This document shows positions 7,614 through 15,845 of a DNA stretch of 64,000 nucleotides, piece after piece (position 1 is the first letter of the stretch; each line of letters begins with the position of its first letter). The translations under genes were made by a program, and so were the position numbers. The DNA is from Photobacterium lutimaris (GTDB lineage: Bacteria; Pseudomonadota; Gammaproteobacteria; Enterobacterales; Vibrionaceae), in NCBI RefSeq assembly GCF_003025555.1, contig NZ_PYMH01000001.1:1178001-1242000 (forward strand). The letters run 5' to 3'. The notes under the pieces were generated by a model. It searched no databases. It was not told where the DNA came from and saw only the letters and a program-made list of their open reading frames with translations.

Positions 7614-9422
7614 TTAAACTTCTTCTGGTTGCCCTTGCAACACGTTAGATACTTCAATTGGCAACTTCTGCATCACGTAGTTACCCGGTGCAGGACCCTT
7701 AGCTGGGTATGTATTACTACCCGCACTACGAGCTTCAACAACGTCAGCCTCTTCGAAGTCTCCCATCCACGCGTTCCAATGGGTCCACCAGGAGCCATCT
7801 TGGCGTTTAGCCCCTTCTAGCCAAGCCTCAGGATCAGCTGAGGATTTAGCATTCGTCCAGAAGCCATACTTGTTCTTTGTCGGGTGGTTAACGATACCGG
7901 CAATATGGCCAGACTCACCCAGTACAAATGTAGACTTTCCACCTAGCTTGCGAGCACCACGATAAGTGCCCTGCCAAAGCGCAATGTGATCTTCTTGAGT
8001 TGAGATAAAGTAAGTTGGGATCTTGATCTTAGCCAGATCAATATACACACCACCCACCTTGAACCCTTTAGGATCGATTAGACGGTTTTCAAGATAGAAC
8101 TGACGCAACAATGTACTGTGGCAGGCTACTGCAACATTGGTACTATCGCCATTCCAGTACAGCAAATCGAAATCAATTGGGCTGTTACCTTTCAGGTAAT
8201 TGTTGATGTAGTAGTTCCAGTACAAGCTGTTTTCACGCAGTAGGCTAAATGTCACACTTAACGAACGACCATCCATGTAGCCTTTCGCTTCATTCTGCGC
8301 TTCAATGGCGGAGATAATCGGGTCGTTAACGTACGCCCCAATCTCCCCTGGCTGCGAGAAATCTAGCAACGTCGTGAAGAATGTGGCTGACTTAATCCGA
8401 TTACGCATACGTTTGGCAGAATAATACGCCAATGTTGTTGCTAGCAGTGTTCCACCAATACAGTAACCAGCGGCATTAATTTGTTTTTCACCCGTGATAT
8501 CTTCAACAACATCAACGGCTTTAACAACACCATCAACCACGTAGTCGTCAAAATCAACATCAAACATACTGGCATCAGGATTACGCCAAGACATCATGAA
8601 TACGGTATGTCCCTGCTCAACCAACCAACGCACCATTGAATTCTTCTCACGAAGATCCAAAATATAGTACTTATTGATAAATGGCGGTACGATCAGTAAC
8701 GGAGTTGCATTCACTTTCTCAGTCAGTGGCTTATATTGAATAAGCTCAAACAGGTGGTTCTTGTAAACAACATCACCCGCTGTATTCGCTACATTTTCAC
8801 CCAGTTGGAAAGCCGCATCATTAGTCATGCGGATCTTGAGCACATCGGCACTCGACTGCATATCTTGCTGAAGCAGCTCCATTCCCTTCACTAGATTTTC
8901 ACCATTAGTCTCAACGGTCAGCTTAGCTAATTCGGGGTTTGTCGTCACAAAGTTCGTTGGAGACATCGCATTGATGGCTTGACGAGAAAAAAAACTCAAG
9001 CGCTCTTTCGCTTTATCGTCTAGCCCGTCCATCGAATCGATGGTTTCTTTCATCGTATTACTAAACAATAAATACGACTGCTTGATATAATTGTAAAACG
9101 TTTCATTCTCCCATGCAGGATCAGTAAAACGTTTATCATCTTTTTCAGGCTTAATAAGATCTTCTTCGTCACCTGTTTTCATCGTGACGTTTTGCCAGAT
9201 CTTCATCTGGCTCTCCCACCATTCCATTTGCACTTTGGCGATAACGGCTGGCTGCGCTGAGGCTTGTTCGATCAACTTAGTCGTATCTTCTAAGCTAATT
9301 TCATTAAGCGCTTTATTTAAGGGAGTATTCATGGCTGCTTTGCCGGATTCCAGCTCCTTCCACCACATCTGGTTCATATCTTGGAGCTTAGCAAAGTAGT
9401 CCGTAAAGAAGTTATGGTTCAT
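7614..9422 (-). CDS. phaC: Class I poly(3-hydroxyalkanoate) synthase
   Basis: A 602-residue class I PHA synthase, which polymerises (R)-3-hydroxybutyryl-CoA into poly-3-hydroxybutyrate at granule surfaces. The lipase-like box GYCIGG holds the nucleophilic Cys at about residue 321, with catalytic Asp in STQEDHIALW and His in GESGHIAGI. A PhaC N-terminal domain occupies roughly the first 260 residues. I chose ATG at 9422 because AGAGGT lies upstream and residues before it are not family-like. Length matches class I synthases (~590-600). It is the last gene of phaB-phaA-phasin-phaC. A terminator-like hairpin lies between phasin and this gene and probably lowers synthase relative to phasin. Confidence 0.95.
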   Translation of the reverse strand: MNHNFFTDYFAKLQDMNQMWWKELESGKAAMNTPLNKALNEISLEDTTKLIEQASAQPAVIAKVQMEWWESQMKIWQNVTMKTGDEEDLIKPEKDDKRFTDPAWENETFYNYIKQSYLLFSNTMKETIDSMDGLDDKAKERLSFFSRQAINAMSPTNFVTTNPELAKLTVETNGENLVKGMELLQQDMQSSADVLKIRMTNDAAFQLGENVANTAGDVVYKNHLFELIQYKPLTEKVNATPLLIVPPFINKYYILDLREKNSMVRWLVEQGHTVFMMSWRNPDASMFDVDFDDYVVDGVVKAVDVVEDITGEKQINAAGYCIGGTLLATTLAYYSAKRMRNRIKSATFFTTLLDFSQPGEIGAYVNDPIISAIEAQNEAKGYMDGRSLSVTFSLLRENSLYWNYYINNYLKGNSPIDFDLLYWNGDSTNVAVACHSTLLRQFYLENRLIDPKGFKVGGVYIDLAKIKIPTYFISTQEDHIALWQGTYRGARKLGGKSTFVLGESGHIAGIVNHPTKNKYGFWTNAKSSADPEAWLEGAKRQDGSWWTHWNAWMGDFEEADVVEARSAGSNTYPAKGPAPGNYVMQKLPIEVSNVLQGQPEEV

Positions 9423-9446
9423 TGCAATGACCTCTATATTAGGACT

Positions 9447-9474
9447 AAAAATGCCGCCCTCGAATGGGGCGGCA
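9447..9474 (-). terminator. Intercistronic terminator-like hairpin between phasin and phaC
   Basis: A GC-rich 8-bp stem (TGCCGCCC / GGGCGGCA, seven-base loop) is followed on the minus strand by five Ts, between the phasin stop and the phaC ribosome-binding site. It is likely a partial terminator giving more phasin than synthase mRNA. Confidence 0.75.
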
Positions 9475-9490
9475 GAATTGGTCATGCAAC

Positions 9491-9838
9491 TTAAGCAGGT
9501 GTTGCTTGCTTTACATTTTCAGCAACTAGCTCTTCAACTTCCGTTTTGAAGTTTTGAGCTACAGCGTTGAATTTGTTGCTGTCATCAATTAGCTGCTGAG
9601 AAAGCTTAGTTAGTGTTTCTAGCTGCTGGCTGTTGAACTCAGCGAATGACTGAACATCTTTAACTTCGCTTACTGCTTTTAGCTGATTAAGGCCTAGGTC
9701 ACTGTATGCGCGAACAGCAGCTAGTTGAAGTTCAGTAAGCTCTTCAACGTTCTTAGTGAACATTTTGTTGAATTTAACGTATGGTGCTAGTGATTTTTCA
9801 GTCTGCTCAGAGAAAGACTTAAACATTTCCGTATACAT
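9491..9838 (-). CDS. phaP: Phasin family granule-associated protein
   Basis: A 115-residue, largely helical protein that coats polyhydroxybutyrate granules. The sequence shows the phasin pattern: an MYTEMFKSFSEQTEKSLAP start, a central AAVRAYSDLGLNQLKAVSEVKD helix region, then amphipathic helices and an Ala/Glu/Lys-rich end. I chose ATG at 9838 because AAGGAAAT lies directly upstream; a start five codons earlier would place that ribosome-binding site inside the gene. It lies between phaA and phaC. The gene is bracketed by two RNA hairpins, consistent with high, separately tuned expression. Confidence 0.9.
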   Translation of the reverse strand: MYTEMFKSFSEQTEKSLAPYVKFNKMFTKNVEELTELQLAAVRAYSDLGLNQLKAVSEVKDVQSFAEFNSQQLETLTKLSQQLIDDSNKFNAVAQNFKTEVEELVAENVKQATPA

Positions 9839-9867
9839 AGTGATTTCCTTCATTTAAAGATTGATTA

Positions 9868-9897
9868 AGTACCTGTGCCATGATGAATACAGGTACT
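9868..9897 (-). promoter_or_regulatory. RNA hairpin upstream of the phasin gene
   Basis: A perfect 9-bp stem AGTACCTGT / ACAGGTACT with a 12-base loop lies between phaA and the phasin ribosome-binding site. There is no T tract, so it is more likely an mRNA processing or 5'-stabilising element than a terminator. Confidence 0.6.
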
Positions 9898-9916
9898 GGT
9901 TAGCTTTACAATTGAA

Positions 9917-11125
9917 TTAGACGCTCTTCAGTACAATTGCTGTACCCATACCACCACCAACACACAAAGTAGCTAGGCCATGCTCAGTACCGCGACGACG
10001 CATTTCGTGAAGAAGGCTGACAATAATACGATTACCTGAAGCACCTAGTGGGTGACCCAGTGCAATCGCACCACCATTTACATTGGAACGCTCGGCCAGA
10101 TCTTCTACCTGAGACCCTAGTTCATCGGCCAATTCGTGAAGTACACCTAAAGCTTGACCCGCAAATGCTTCATTGAATTCAAACAGACCAACGTCACCGA
10201 TTGTCAGTTGTGCTTTATCAAGTGCTTTTACCACTGCAGGAACAGGACCTAGCCCCATAATTTCCGGAGCGATACCGGCTTGAGCATAGCTTTCAATTTC
10301 AGCAAGCGGCGTTAGGCCGTATTTTTCAACAGCAGCTTCTGAAGCAACAATAATGGCACTTGCACCGTCATTGATACCTGATGCGTTACCTGCCGTTACT
10401 GAACCGCCTTCTTTCTTGAATGCAGTACGTAGTTTTGCAAGGCCTTCAATGCTCGCATCAGCTTTCGGGTATTCGTCAGTATCTACAATGCTCGTTTTCC
10501 GGCGAACAGTGACTTCGACAGGGGCTATTTCATCGGCGAACTTACCCTGCTCAATAGCAGCAACCGCTTTTTGCTGGCTCGCTAGCGCGAAGTTATCTTG
10601 CTGCTCGCGAGTTAACCCCACTTTGGCGACAACGTTTTCAGCTGTAACGCCCATGTGATACTGATTAAACACATCGGTCAAACCGTCAGAGATAAGCAAG
10701 TCATCCAAACTTAGCGACCCCATTTTCTGACCGTCACGAATCGTCGCTGGGGCACAGAATGGAATCTGAGACATGTTTTCTGCACCTGCAGCAACAACCA
10801 ACTCAGCATCACCAGCTTTGATGTGGGCTGCGGCATCCATTACCGCTTTCATTCCAGAACCACAGACCATATTTAAACTATAAGCGGGTACTTCTTGAGG
10901 CACACCAGCATAGATGGCAGCCTGTCGGCCTGGCCCCATACCCTGTCCAGCACCAACAACGTTACCTAGAATGACTTCATCAAGATTTGCAGGGTCAACG
11001 CTTGCTTCTTCCAATGCAGCTTTAATGGCTACAGCAGCAAGTTGAGAAGCAGGAACTGATTTCAGCGCACCGCTGAAACTACCGATAGGCGTACGTTTAG
11101 CCGCAACGATATATACTTTTGACAT
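9917..11125 (-). CDS. phaA: Acetyl-CoA acetyltransferase (PHB biosynthetic thiolase)
   Basis: A 402-residue thiolase that condenses two acetyl-CoA to acetoacetyl-CoA, the first step of PHB synthesis. The active-site residues are all present: Cys88 in [10 protein letters not shown], His in [10 protein letters not shown], and Cys in [10 protein letters not shown]. It sits 38 bp after phaB and before phasin and phaC, the typical Vibrio order. A close paralog lies about 5 kb away in the convergent CoA-transferase operon, so the cell has paired thiolases for synthesis and breakdown. Confidence 0.95.
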   Translation of the reverse strand: MSKVYIVAAKRTPIGSFSGALKSVPASQLAAVAIKAALEEASVDPANLDEVILGNVVGAGQGMGPGRQAAIYAGVPQEVPAYSLNMVCGSGMKAVMDAAAHIKAGDAELVVAAGAENMSQIPFCAPATIRDGQKMGSLSLDDLLISDGLTDVFNQYHMGVTAENVVAKVGLTREQQDNFALASQQKAVAAIEQGKFADEIAPVEVTVRRKTSIVDTDEYPKADASIEGLAKLRTAFKKEGGSVTAGNASGINDGASAIIVASEAAVEKYGLTPLAEIESYAQAGIAPEIMGLGPVPAVVKALDKAQLTIGDVGLFEFNEAFAGQALGVLHELADELGSQVEDLAERSNVNGGAIALGHPLGASGNRIIVSLLHEMRRRGTEHGLATLCVGGGMGTAIVLKSV

Positions 11126-11163
11126 GATTTTTTGCGTCCTTTCAAACTTCAGAAATTAACCCA

Positions 11164-11904
11164 TTAGTGCATGTACAAACCGCCATTCACAGACAGCGTT
11201 TCGCCTGTGATATACGCAGCAGCATCACTCGCCAAGAAAGTTACCGCTGCCGCTACTTCAGCGGGTGCAGCAAGGCGCTTCATTGGGATTTCAGCTTTAA
11301 TGCTATCTAGCACTTCTGGTTTAATTGCTTCTACCATTGGCGTACCGGTATAGCCTGGGGCAATTGCATTGACGGTAACACCAGAACGCGCACCTTCAGC
11401 AGCCAATGCCTTGGTAAATCCGATCATCCCAGCTTTTGCAGCTGAGTAGTTAGCCTGTCCAAACTGACCTTTAAGGCCGTTCACTGAAGAGATATTGATA
11501 ACTCGGGAATTACCGTGCTCACACATTGAAGCGAAGAGTGGCTGGGTCACATTAAACAAACTGTTCAGGTTTGTCGTAATAACATCGCCCCACTGCTCTT
11601 TGGACATACGCTTAAACGTCGTATCACGTGTAATACCAGCATTATTGACCAGAACATCAATGTTACCTTCTTCTTGCAATAATGTTGCAAGCGCCTCTGT
11701 GCAATAATCAGCATCCGTAACATCTAGCGGGAACAATCTAACCTGCTCCTCTGAATAATTATTCTCTTTAAACCATTCTTTAGCTTTGGCTTCACCGCTT
11801 GGGTAATATGTGGCAATCACACGAAAACCCGCATCAACTAATCCTTTAGTGATCGCTGAACCAATACCACCTTTTGCACCAGTTACTAATGCTTTTTTAG
11901 TCAT
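11164..11904 (-). CDS. phaB: Acetoacetyl-CoA reductase (NADPH)
   Basis: A 246-residue short-chain dehydrogenase/reductase that reduces acetoacetyl-CoA to (R)-3-hydroxybutyryl-CoA. The Rossmann motif TGAKGGIG lies at about residues 8-15, NNAGITRD follows near the middle, and the catalytic Ser-Tyr-Lys appear as NISSVNG and NYSAAKAG. The PhaB/FabG subfamily ends in TGETLSVNGGLYMH, as here. I chose ATG at 11904 because GGAGT lies 9 bases upstream; a start five codons earlier is possible but poorly spaced. It is the first gene of the pha operon, and about 560 bp without genes separate it from the divergent MoxR operon. Confidence 0.93.
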   Translation of the reverse strand: MTKKALVTGAKGGIGSAITKGLVDAGFRVIATYYPSGEAKAKEWFKENNYSEEQVRLFPLDVTDADYCTEALATLLQEEGNIDVLVNNAGITRDTTFKRMSKEQWGDVITTNLNSLFNVTQPLFASMCEHGNSRVINISSVNGLKGQFGQANYSAAKAGMIGFTKALAAEGARSGVTVNAIAPGYTGTPMVEAIKPEVLDSIKAEIPMKRLAAPAEVAAAVTFLASDAAAYITGETLSVNGGLYMH

Positions 11905-12469
11905 TACAGAAGACTCCATTCCATCTTTATGATGTTTACCACCCTTTATTTCAGATACTTACAGCATCAATTCAATAAGGGCCACTAACCAACGCAGACT
12001 GTTTATCAGTCTTATTTTTTATCTTGTTGCATCCTAGCGAGTAAAAAAGACACTTAGGTGACTTTTACATTGCACAAACATTATAAAAACACATGCACAT
12101 GACAATATCAACACGGAGCATCAATGGTCATACCAATATTCCCGCATAGAATCACATTAAATAATAAAACCAAGGTCAACCTTTAAATGTGTCAATAACG
12201 TTAACTTTTGTGAGTATGGGTAAGTGACATGTTTTATATGCTGAAAAACAATGGTATAGACTGAGTCAATGGCCAAATCTTACTTGTTGCCTATGCAAGC
12301 TTGCACTGGGAAAGTGCATCATTAATCAACAACAACAGGACATCTGACCTGTTGAGTTAGCTAATTTAAAGGTGAGAAAATAATCAACTGCATCTTGCGG
12401 ATGAACTTACCCTGCTAAATCGAGTCTTAATTTTCATATTTAACTGTTTCATTTAAGGAAAATACCCCC
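11905..12469. promoter_or_regulatory. Divergent promoter region between the pha operon and the MoxR operon
   Basis: This 565-bp AT-rich stretch holds no convincing gene. For the pha operon a possible minus-strand sigma70 promoter is TTGACC (12174-12179), a 17-bp spacer and TGTGAT. This is a weak match. A short inverted repeat TGCACT-N-AGTGCA lies near 12305-12320. The moxR start at 12470 is preceded by AAGGAAAA. I see no strong known operator. Confidence 0.35.
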
Positions 12470-13426
12470 ATGTTGACAACGACTTTCCAACGCCTTCAAT
12501 CGCACCTGAATACCCAGGTCATAGGTCAACCGAATCTTGTTAAACAGTTAATGATCGCACTCCTTGCCGATGGCCATATATTGGTAGAAGGCCCTCCAGG
12601 GTTGGCAAAAACACGCGCTGTAAAAGTGCTGTCTGATAGCATCGAGGGAAACTTCCACCGCATTCAATTTACCCCTGATCTATTACCTGCTGACTTGACG
12701 GGGACTGACATTTTTCGCCCTGAAACCGGCGACTTCACCTTTCAGCCGGGTCCCATCTTCAATGCCTTGTTGCTGGCCGATGAAATCAACCGCGCACCGG
12801 CCAAAGTACAAGCCGCAATGCTCGAAGCCATGGCAGAAAAGCAAATCACTGCAGGACGTAAAACCTATCACCTCCCTGAGCTCTTTCTGGTCATGGCGAC
12901 TCAGAACCCTATTGAACAAGAAGGAACCTACCCCCTACCGGAGGCGCAGCTTGACCGTTTCTTACTGCAGCTTAATGTTGATTACCCTGACGAAAACAGC
13001 GAGTTGGAAATCCTCAGGCTTAACAGAGGTGAAGCCTTGGGCATTACCGCCGAAGAAACGGTACAAGTTACCCAGGCAGAAATTTTTGCGGCGCGTAAAG
13101 AAGTGCTCAATATCCATATGGCTGAAGAAGTCGAGCAGTACATCATTCGCTTGATTATGGCCACACGCCATCCCCACCGTTATAGTGAACAACTCGCCAA
13201 TTGGCTGCAAATGGGTGTCAGCCCACGTGCTACCCTTGCACTTGACCGTTGTGCCCGCTCACATGCTTGGCTAAATGGCCGGGACTTTGTCACGCCTGAA
13301 GATGTACAACTGATGGCGTACCCTGTACTCCGTCACCGCTTGCTACTTAGTTATGAAGCACAAGCCGAAGCCATATCACCCGATACCATCGTTGAGCAGT
13401 TAATTTCACAGGTTGCCTGCGCATGA
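12470..13426 (+). CDS. MoxR-family AAA+ ATPase
   Basis: A 318-residue MoxR ATPase. These proteins act as chaperones that, with von Willebrand factor A (VWA) proteins, help assemble or activate partner complexes. The Walker A motif is GPPGLAKT at about residues 42-49, and Walker B is LLADEINRAP, followed by the MoxR-typical MLEAMAEKQIT and ATQNPIEQEGTYPLPEAQLDRF region (sensor 1). It is the first gene of a six-gene operon (MoxR, DUF58, DUF4381, BatA, BatB/C, BatD), each overlapping or touching the next. The 3' end overlaps the DUF58 gene by 4 bp (ATGA). Confidence 0.93.
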   Translation: MLTTTFQRLQSHLNTQVIGQPNLVKQLMIALLADGHILVEGPPGLAKTRAVKVLSDSIEGNFHRIQFTPDLLPADLTGTDIFRPETGDFTFQPGPIFNALLLADEINRAPAKVQAAMLEAMAEKQITAGRKTYHLPELFLVMATQNPIEQEGTYPLPEAQLDRFLLQLNVDYPDENSELEILRLNRGEALGITAEETVQVTQAEIFAARKEVLNIHMAEEVEQYIIRLIMATRHPHRYSEQLANWLQMGVSPRATLALDRCARSHAWLNGRDFVTPEDVQLMAYPVLRHRLLLSYEAQAEAISPDTIVEQLISQVACA

Positions 13427-14391
13427 GTTCACAGGAATTGACTCCAACACTACCTGCCCATAGTGATGGCGTTAACCTTTGTTTGGCTGAGCTTCTGCAA
13501 TACAAGAATCAGTCAGTACGATGGTTACCGCCCGCACAAAGTGTTTGGTCACAACTTAATGGCCAGCATCAGAGCCGTCAAAAAGGCCGCGGCATGAACT
13601 TTGCCGAAGTTCGTCCCTATCAGGCAGGTGATGATATACGCGCTATTGACTGGCGCGTAACGGCACGTACCGGTAAAACCCACACCAAACTGTTTACCGA
13701 AGAACGCGAGCAACCCGTTATGCTGCTGATTGATGTCAGCCCCAGTATGAAATTTGGTACGCAGTTATTGTTGAAATCGGTGCAAGCGGCCCATTTTTCG
13801 AGTTTACTGAGCTGGCTGGCAGTGAGTGCACAAGACAGGATCGGCGCTATCGTATTCAACGGAAACCGCTTGTTCGAGTGTAAGCCAACAGCGCGCCAGC
13901 AAGGACCTCTGACGGTTATCAATGCTATGATTGATGCCCATCAAGTTGATGGCGATAAAGACTTTAATGAAAATCGCCTGAGCTTTTCTGATGCACTCAA
14001 ACATCTCCATCACCTTTGCCCGAAAGGGAGTGAAATAGTCGTTCTGAGTGATTTCTATCAGCTGCAATCAAAAGACAAACGACGATTAAGCCAACTCAGG
14101 CAGCATAACCGGTTACAATTCGTTCAGCTCTTTGATCCACTTGAATTTGGCCATACCGCATTCAATGGCACCGAATTCGTTACCGATGATCAACGGGCAA
14201 CGTGGCTTGACTTTTCAGCCAAGAAGACCCGCGATAGCCTGAGTCAGCAGTATCAAGAACACCAACACTTCATACAAGATATGTGTAAAAGCTTAGCCAT
14301 TCCGTTGCATCACCTCTCTGCAGCCCAAACCCTGATGGATCAACTCGGTCATTCCGGATTTAAAGGAAACAAAGGAGGGACACATGGCTGA
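13423..14391 (+). CDS. DUF58 domain protein (VWA-like)
   Basis: A 322-residue DUF58 protein, a soluble VWA-related partner of MoxR ATPases. The DUF58 core motif RPYQAGDDIRAIDWRVTAR lies at about residues 65-83. It is followed by a MIDAS-like DVSPSMK and a later VVLSDF segment, as in VWA folds. The start overlaps the moxR stop by 4 bp, which implies translational coupling. No transmembrane segment is evident. Its function in Gram-negative cells is not established beyond the association with MoxR/Bat operons, which have been linked to stress tolerance and envelope integrity. Confidence 0.9.
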   Translation: MSSQELTPTLPAHSDGVNLCLAELLQYKNQSVRWLPPAQSVWSQLNGQHQSRQKGRGMNFAEVRPYQAGDDIRAIDWRVTARTGKTHTKLFTEEREQPVMLLIDVSPSMKFGTQLLLKSVQAAHFSSLLSWLAVSAQDRIGAIVFNGNRLFECKPTARQQGPLTVINAMIDAHQVDGDKDFNENRLSFSDALKHLHHLCPKGSEIVVLSDFYQLQSKDKRRLSQLRQHNRLQFVQLFDPLEFGHTAFNGTEFVTDDQRATWLDFSAKKTRDSLSQQYQEHQHFIQDMCKSLAIPLHHLSAAQTLMDQLGHSGFKGNKGGTHG

Positions 14392-14887
14392 CACAACTAT
14401 GCCTGCGTTGCCGCTTGCAGATATCCACCTACCAGAAACACCGGGGATATGGCCCCTTGCTTGGGGATGGTGGGTCGCTTTTTTGCTGACAGCCATCACT
14501 TTAACCTACCTGACATTGTTTATTCTCAGGCGTCGTCGTCAAAACTTAGCCAGACGAGAAGCATTAAACCGATTGGCAATATTGAAATCCCCCGCCGATT
14601 TCAATCAGCTAAACCTGCTATTGCGCCAGGTCGCAATGTCGTACCACTCCCGGACAGAGGTCGCGGGCTTAACCGGACAATCATGGCTTTCTTTTCTTGA
14701 TCTCCACCTAGAGGAAAAGGACCGTGGCTTCACCCGTTTGTCTGAGGTTTGGCAGCAAGGACTGTTTTCCCCTATCCCACTTGAAAAAGAACAGTTTTCT
14801 ATGTGTTATCAACAAGCCAAAAAATGGATACGTAAAGCTAACTTCAACAGTATGCCAGACGTATCCAAGGAGTCTGGTAATGTTTGA
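14384..14887 (+). CDS. DUF4381 domain membrane protein
   Basis: A 167-residue protein with one transmembrane helix at about residues 25-48, preceded by a short Pro-rich N-terminus and followed by a basic RRRRQNLARREALNRL stretch. This is the usual DUF4381 layout for MoxR/Bat operons. AGGAGG lies upstream of ATG at 14384. The gene overlaps DUF58 at its start and BatA at its end (ATG of BatA at 14880). Its role is unknown; position suggests a membrane adaptor for the MoxR-VWA complex. Confidence 0.85.
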   Translation: MADTTMPALPLADIHLPETPGIWPLAWGWWVAFLLTAITLTYLTLFILRRRRQNLARREALNRLAILKSPADFNQLNLLLRQVAMSYHSRTEVAGLTGQSWLSFLDLHLEEKDRGFTRLSEVWQQGLFSPIPLEKEQFSMCYQQAKKWIRKANFNSMPDVSKESGNV

Positions 14888-15845
14888 ATTGACATGGCTT
14901 TGGGCTTTTATACTGCTCCCACTGCCTATTGCCGTTTATTTTTTGAGCAAGCCTAATGCTCAACCTTCAGCGATTAGACTGCCCAAGCTACCTACTGGGC
15001 TTGGAAAGAAAGCAACAGTAAGCCGTTGGTTAGTGGTATTAATAGCCATAGCCTGGATTAGCTTGATCACCGCACTCTCGCGACCCGCTTGGTACGGAGA
15101 TCCGGTTGAGATCAACCCAGATCACCGTGATATGATGCTGGCTGTCGACTTGTCCGGATCCATGTCGATCAAAGATATGATCACTGACAATGGTGAAGCC
15201 ATTGACCGGTTAACCGCTGTCAAAGATGTACTTCACCATTTCATTGGTAAACGCAGTGGGGATCGCCTTGGATTAGTTTTATTTGCCAACCATGCCTACT
15301 TGCAGACACCACTTACCTTTGATCGTGACACAGTCCAGCAGCAGCTTGACCGAACCGTATTAGGGCTCATTGGTCAAAGCACCGCAATTGGTGAAGGGTT
15401 AGGAATCGCAACTAAAACCTTTATTGACAGCGAGGCACCTCAGCGGGTCATTGTTTTACTCAGCGATGGTGCCAATACCGCTGGTGTGATTGAACCTTTG
15501 GAAGCAGCGGAGCTTGCGGCAAGAAGTGACGTCACTATTTATACCGTTGGCGTGGGTGCAGAAGAGATGGAGCAGCGTACCTTCTTTTCAACCCGTACCG
15601 TTAACCCCTCCCAGGATCTCGACGAAAGGATGCTAACCCGAATTGCGGAAATGACCGGAGGGCAATACTTCCGAGCTCGAAACCCGCAGGAGTTAGAGCA
15701 AATTTACCAAATGATTGATCAACTGGAGCCCATCAATACGGCCCAACAAACATGGCGACCACGTGAGGAATTATTCCGTTTTCCTTTGGCTCTTTCGCTA
15801 CTACTTTCAGTCATCATCGTTGTTATGAGAAAGCGTAATGGTTAG
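14880..15845 (+). CDS. batA: VWA domain membrane protein, BatA type
   Basis: A 321-residue inner-membrane protein. Hydrophobic helices at about residues 5-22 and 45-65 flank a short linker. A periplasmic or cytosolic VWA domain with a complete MIDAS (DLSGSMS, a central TxIGEG segment, and LLSDGANT) runs from about residue 85 to 280, and a C-terminal helix follows. I chose ATG at 14880 because it overlaps the DUF4381 stop and begins with the family's MFELTWLW-type hydrophobic start; the longer frame is the antecedent gene's sequence read out of frame. It overlaps the next VWA gene by 8 bp. Confidence 0.9.
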   Translation: MFELTWLWAFILLPLPIAVYFLSKPNAQPSAIRLPKLPTGLGKKATVSRWLVVLIAIAWISLITALSRPAWYGDPVEINPDHRDMMLAVDLSGSMSIKDMITDNGEAIDRLTAVKDVLHHFIGKRSGDRLGLVLFANHAYLQTPLTFDRDTVQQQLDRTVLGLIGQSTAIGEGLGIATKTFIDSEAPQRVIVLLSDGANTAGVIEPLEAAELAARSDVTIYTVGVGAEEMEQRTFFSTRTVNPSQDLDERMLTRIAEMTGGQYFRARNPQELEQIYQMIDQLEPINTAQQTWRPREELFRFPLALSLLLSVIIVVMRKRNG

